From positions 62,001-126,000 of the forward strand of contig NZ_NMZM01000004.1 in the NCBI RefSeq assembly GCF_002751875.1: a stretch of DNA of 64,000 nucleotides, given 5' to 3'. The notes beneath the pieces were generated by a model, which saw only the letters and a list, made by a program, of their open reading frames with translations, was not told the origin of the DNA and ran no database searches. Origin of the DNA: Oceaniglobus indicus. GTDB taxonomy: Bacteria > Pseudomonadota > Alphaproteobacteria > Rhodobacterales > Rhodobacteraceae. The number at the start of each line of letters is the position of its first letter. Position 1 is the stretch's first letter. Positions 61,454 through 64,000 of the stretch are shown piece after piece. Made by a program: the position numbers and the translations under genes.

Positions 61454-62125
61454 ATGGAACTGATCGAATACAAAGACGCCGAGATGATGATGATGCAGCT
61501 GGCCGACAAACTGGCCAGCAAGCTCAATCAGGCGTTGTCGACCCACGACCGGGTGTCGTTCGCCGTGCCCGGAGGCACCACGCCGGGGCCGGTGTTCGAC
61601 ACGCTGGCCGCGACCAGCCTGGATTGGGACCGCGTCAGTGTCATGCTGACCGATGAACGCTGGGTGCCCGAAAGCTCGGAACGCTCGAACACCCGGCTGT
61701 TGCGCCAGCGCCTGCTGACCGAGAAGGCGGCGGCGGCGCGATATGTGCCGCTCTACGACGATTGCGAAACGCCGGAAGAGTGCCTCGATCGGCTGGCAGA
61801 AGGTGTCACGCCGGAACTGCCCCTGTCGGTTCTGCTGCTGGGCATGGGAACCGATATGCACATCGCGTCGCTGTTTCCCGGTGCCGACCGGTTGGACGAT
61901 GCGCTGGCATCGAACGCGCCGCCCCTCATGGCGATGCGGGCTGACGGCGCGCCGGAACCCCGTATCACCCTGACCGCGCCGGTGCTGTCGGGCGCCATGT
62001 CGATCCATATCGTCATCACCGGCGACGCCAAGCGCGCGGCGCTGGACAAGGCCCGCGGCCTGTCGACCCGCGAGGCGCCGGTGAACGTGGTGCTGAACGA
62101 CGCGACCGTGCATTGGGCACCCTGA
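61454..62125 (+). CDS. pgl: 6-phosphogluconolactonase
   Basis: A 223-residue DevB-type lactonase. It has VPGGTTPGPVFDTL, VMLTDERWVPESSERSN, and LLGMGTDMHIASLFPG, the last being the usual GxGxDGHxASLFPG site with Met in place of Gly. It hydrolyses the product of Zwf. It follows zwf by 67 bases and precedes pgi by 33 bases. Confidence 0.95.
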   Translation: MELIEYKDAEMMMMQLADKLASKLNQALSTHDRVSFAVPGGTTPGPVFDTLAATSLDWDRVSVMLTDERWVPESSERSNTRLLRQRLLTEKAAAARYVPLYDDCETPEECLDRLAEGVTPELPLSVLLLGMGTDMHIASLFPGADRLDDALASNAPPLMAMRADGAPEPRITLTAPVLSGAMSIHIVITGDAKRAALDKARGLSTREAPVNVVLNDATVHWAP

Positions 62126-62158
62126 GCCATTTCCTTATCTGACCGACGGAGCCCGACC

Positions 62159-63749
<1,591 letters not shown>

Positions 63750-63760
<11 letters not shown>

Positions 63761-64000
63761 GGACAAGAGCGGCGCGGTGCACCTTCTGGCGTCTGCCTTC
63801 CGCAAGGCCGGCGAAGACTGGCGCGGCCATGTCGAAGGCGTCGACCTCGGGGTCGACGCCACGCTGCTGTTCTTTGAAACCGAAGAAGTCGGGAAAGGGC
63901 CGAAGCTGCACTGGCACCCCTACGCCGAGATCTTCATCATCCTCGAAGGCAGTGCGGCCTATACCATCGGCGATCAGCAACTGACGGCCCATGCCGGCGA
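63750..64000 (+). CDS. Cupin-domain protein, partial (runs off the window)
   Basis: The ATG at 63750 opens a frame that stays open to the window end (83 codons seen). It contains a textbook cupin motif 1, [20 protein letters not shown], with the HxH-x3-E-x6-G pattern. The start lies inside the end of pgi (11-base overlap), so it belongs to the zwf operon by position. The second cupin motif and the C-terminus are outside the window. No substrate can be assigned. Confidence 0.75.

Overview
The window is high-GC chromosomal DNA of an alphaproteobacterium, most likely a member of the Rhodobacterales (Roseobacter/Paracoccus-type). The grounds are the cmk-rpsA-ihfB-lapA-trpF-trpB backbone, the zwf-pgl-pgi set, a membrane urate hydroxylase (PuuD), a radical-SAM/UdgX DNA-repair pair and a GTTC-N7-GTTC SOS box. 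Genus and species cannot be fixed from the sequence alone. I saw no rRNA, convincing tRNA, CRISPR array or prophage.

Layout. 0.2-3.4 kb: tungstate ABC transporter tupBCA with a HTH plus binding-protein-like regulator (minus strand). 3.7-5.9 kb: aroA and a TauE/SafE exporter. 6.0-13.2 kb: a purine-catabolism block (ureidoglycine aminohydrolase, NCS2 purine permease, ureidoglycolate lyase, fused allantoinase/OHCU decarboxylase, HIU hydrolase, LysR regulator, urate hydroxylase) that takes urate to glyoxylate except for the allantoate step, which is not here. 13.3-21.9 kb: housekeeping (cmk, rpsA, ihfB, lapA-like, trpF, GNAT, trpB, a secreted protein, DUF2237, pth, rplY). 22.0-28.2 kb: a decayed zone holding an amylosucrase gene with one in-frame amber codon and an RTX gene split by an IS110/IS1111-type element whose right end folds like a guide RNA. 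28.4-33.5 kb: lldD, an unrecognised two-gene membrane module, trpA, a small membrane protein, ychF. 33.5-36.2 kb: the UdgX/radical-SAM operon under an apparent SOS box. 36.3-37.9 kb: kdsB-kdsA. 38.1-46.6 kb: MarR regulator and a compact exopolysaccharide cluster (CapD-type dehydratase, YjbH, YjbF, sugar transferase, epimerase, Wza-like exporter). 46.7-50.2 kb: aminotransferase, HTH regulator, sdhE, MarR/LdtR-like regulator, glyoxalase. 50.2-52.6 kb: a Slam outer-membrane translocator and its probable lipoprotein client. 52.8-55.0 kb: thyA-folA, an ArsC-like protein and DUF2177. 55.1-58.3 kb: divergent katG/oxyR. 58.4-59.7 kb: a cupin and a Cys-rich radical SAM protein. 59.9-64.0 kb: zwf-pgl-pgi behind a LacI-type palindrome, then a cupin cut by the window end.

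The most interesting items are: the SOS-type box lying on the -10 of an apparently leaderless radical-SAM/UdgX transcript; the candidate guide RNA in the right end of the IS; the Slam-lipoprotein pair; the unknown two-gene membrane module with a base-composition break between its genes; a terminator-like hairpin in the rpsA leader; and the amber-interrupted amylosucrase. All positions were read by hand; no database search was run.
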